Assembly (NCBI GenBank): GCA_031269635.1
Contig: JAISYY010000205.1
Coordinates: forward strand, 1-13,840
Length of the DNA: 13,840 nucleotides
Direction of reading: 5' to 3'
DNA from: Tannerella sp.
GTDB lineage: Bacteria > Bacteroidota > Bacteroidia > Bacteroidales > Tannerellaceae
Under the pieces are notes generated by a model that made no database searches, had not been told where the DNA came from, and was given only the letters and a program-made list of their open reading frames with translations. Shown piece after piece: positions 13,598-13,840 of the stretch (position 1 is the stretch's first letter; each line of letters starts with the position of its first letter). Both the position numbers and the translations under genes were made by a program.

Positions 13598-13840
13598 CTA
13601 TTCTATAATGATGTTTGACGATTTGTAATTAAAAATCTGTTGCTTGCCTTCCGAACCCGGCTCGCTGAACTTCACGTTGCGGAAAGTGACGCCCCGCACG
13701 TCGTCCGTCACGATAGCCGGGCGGTAGTCGGGCGCGGCGGCCCTGAGGGTGACGTTGTTGAACGTGACGCCGTCGGCATGGCGGAGGTAGAATCCCCATG
13801 CGGGCAGCTCCTTGAACTGCGAGAATTCGGGATAGCCTCT
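13598..13840 (-). CDS. C-terminal part of a GH28 family glycoside hydrolase (runs off window)
   Basis: An open frame enters from the right edge and ends at TAG (13600-13598); 80 residues are visible. The segment YPEFSQFKELPAWGFYLRH, followed by V-T-F-N-N-V-T-L, then RPAIVTDDV and V-T-F-R-N-V, is the characteristic C-terminus of GH28 polygalacturonase/rhamnogalacturonan hydrolase proteins from Bacteroidetes: ELPA.GFY.RH, a beta-helix strand, then the (R)PA-DDV turn. The active site would lie outside the window. It is six bases upstream of the GH28-like gene, which suggests the edge of a pectin-degradation gene cluster. Confidence 0.8.
   Translation of the reverse strand, partial: RGYPEFSQFKELPAWGFYLRHADGVTFNNVTLRAAAPDYRPAIVTDDVRGVTFRNVKFSEPGSEGKQQIFNYKSSNIIIE

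Noticed and set aside
12950..13618. A 222-codon plus-strand ORF opposite the GH28-like gene
   Set aside because: Low-complexity antisense translation (Val/Ala/His/Arg) without motifs; the minus-strand frame has a signal peptide and a family-typical N-terminus.

Overview
The window looks like chromosomal DNA from a member of the Bacteroidales. The evidence is the gene order trpB-E-G-D-C-F-A, two upstream elements that match the Bacteroidetes promoter form TTTG-N19-TAnnTTTG, starts that mostly lack a Shine-Dalgarno sequence, lipoprotein signals, and a GH28-type pectin-degradation gene pair at the right edge. I cannot name a genus from the sequence alone.

Layout. Positions 1-346 hold no supported gene, only inverted repeats. 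On the minus strand, 347-1546 encodes an outer-membrane-type protein that joins a DUF2846-like domain, an Arg/Gln/Glu-rich linker and a C-terminal beta-barrel. Positions 1641-8349 (minus) hold a complete seven-gene tryptophan operon: trpB, trpE, trpG, trpD, trpC, trpF, trpA. All the expected catalytic residues that I checked are present, and TrpE keeps the LLES-x10-S feedback signature. Upstream of trpB lies a complete transcription attenuator: a promoter (8571-8601), a 19-residue leader peptide with three consecutive Trp codons (8476-8535), mutually exclusive hairpins, and a terminator followed by U residues (8411-8443). Further upstream are two membrane-protein genes on the same strand, a TRIC/UPF0126 channel-like protein (8620-9270) and an AI-2E/PerM family transporter (9274-10278), spaced as an operon.

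From about 10.65 kb onward the DNA is visibly richer in G and C. Here a good promoter (10560-10590, plus) drives a leader region with a possible 43-codon ORF and then a 650-residue calcineurin-like phosphoesterase lipoprotein with a C-terminal LamG-like domain. Converging on it from the right are a short GH28-like beta-helix protein that has lost the family's catalytic aspartates (12785-13591) and, six bases upstream of it, the C-terminal end of a GH28 family glycoside hydrolase that runs off the window (13598-13840).

The most interesting items are the trp attenuator, for which all three competing RNA helices can be read from the sequence, and the 7-bp tandem repeats in two spacers inside the trp operon. 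Those repeats place stop codons in all three frames between the genes.
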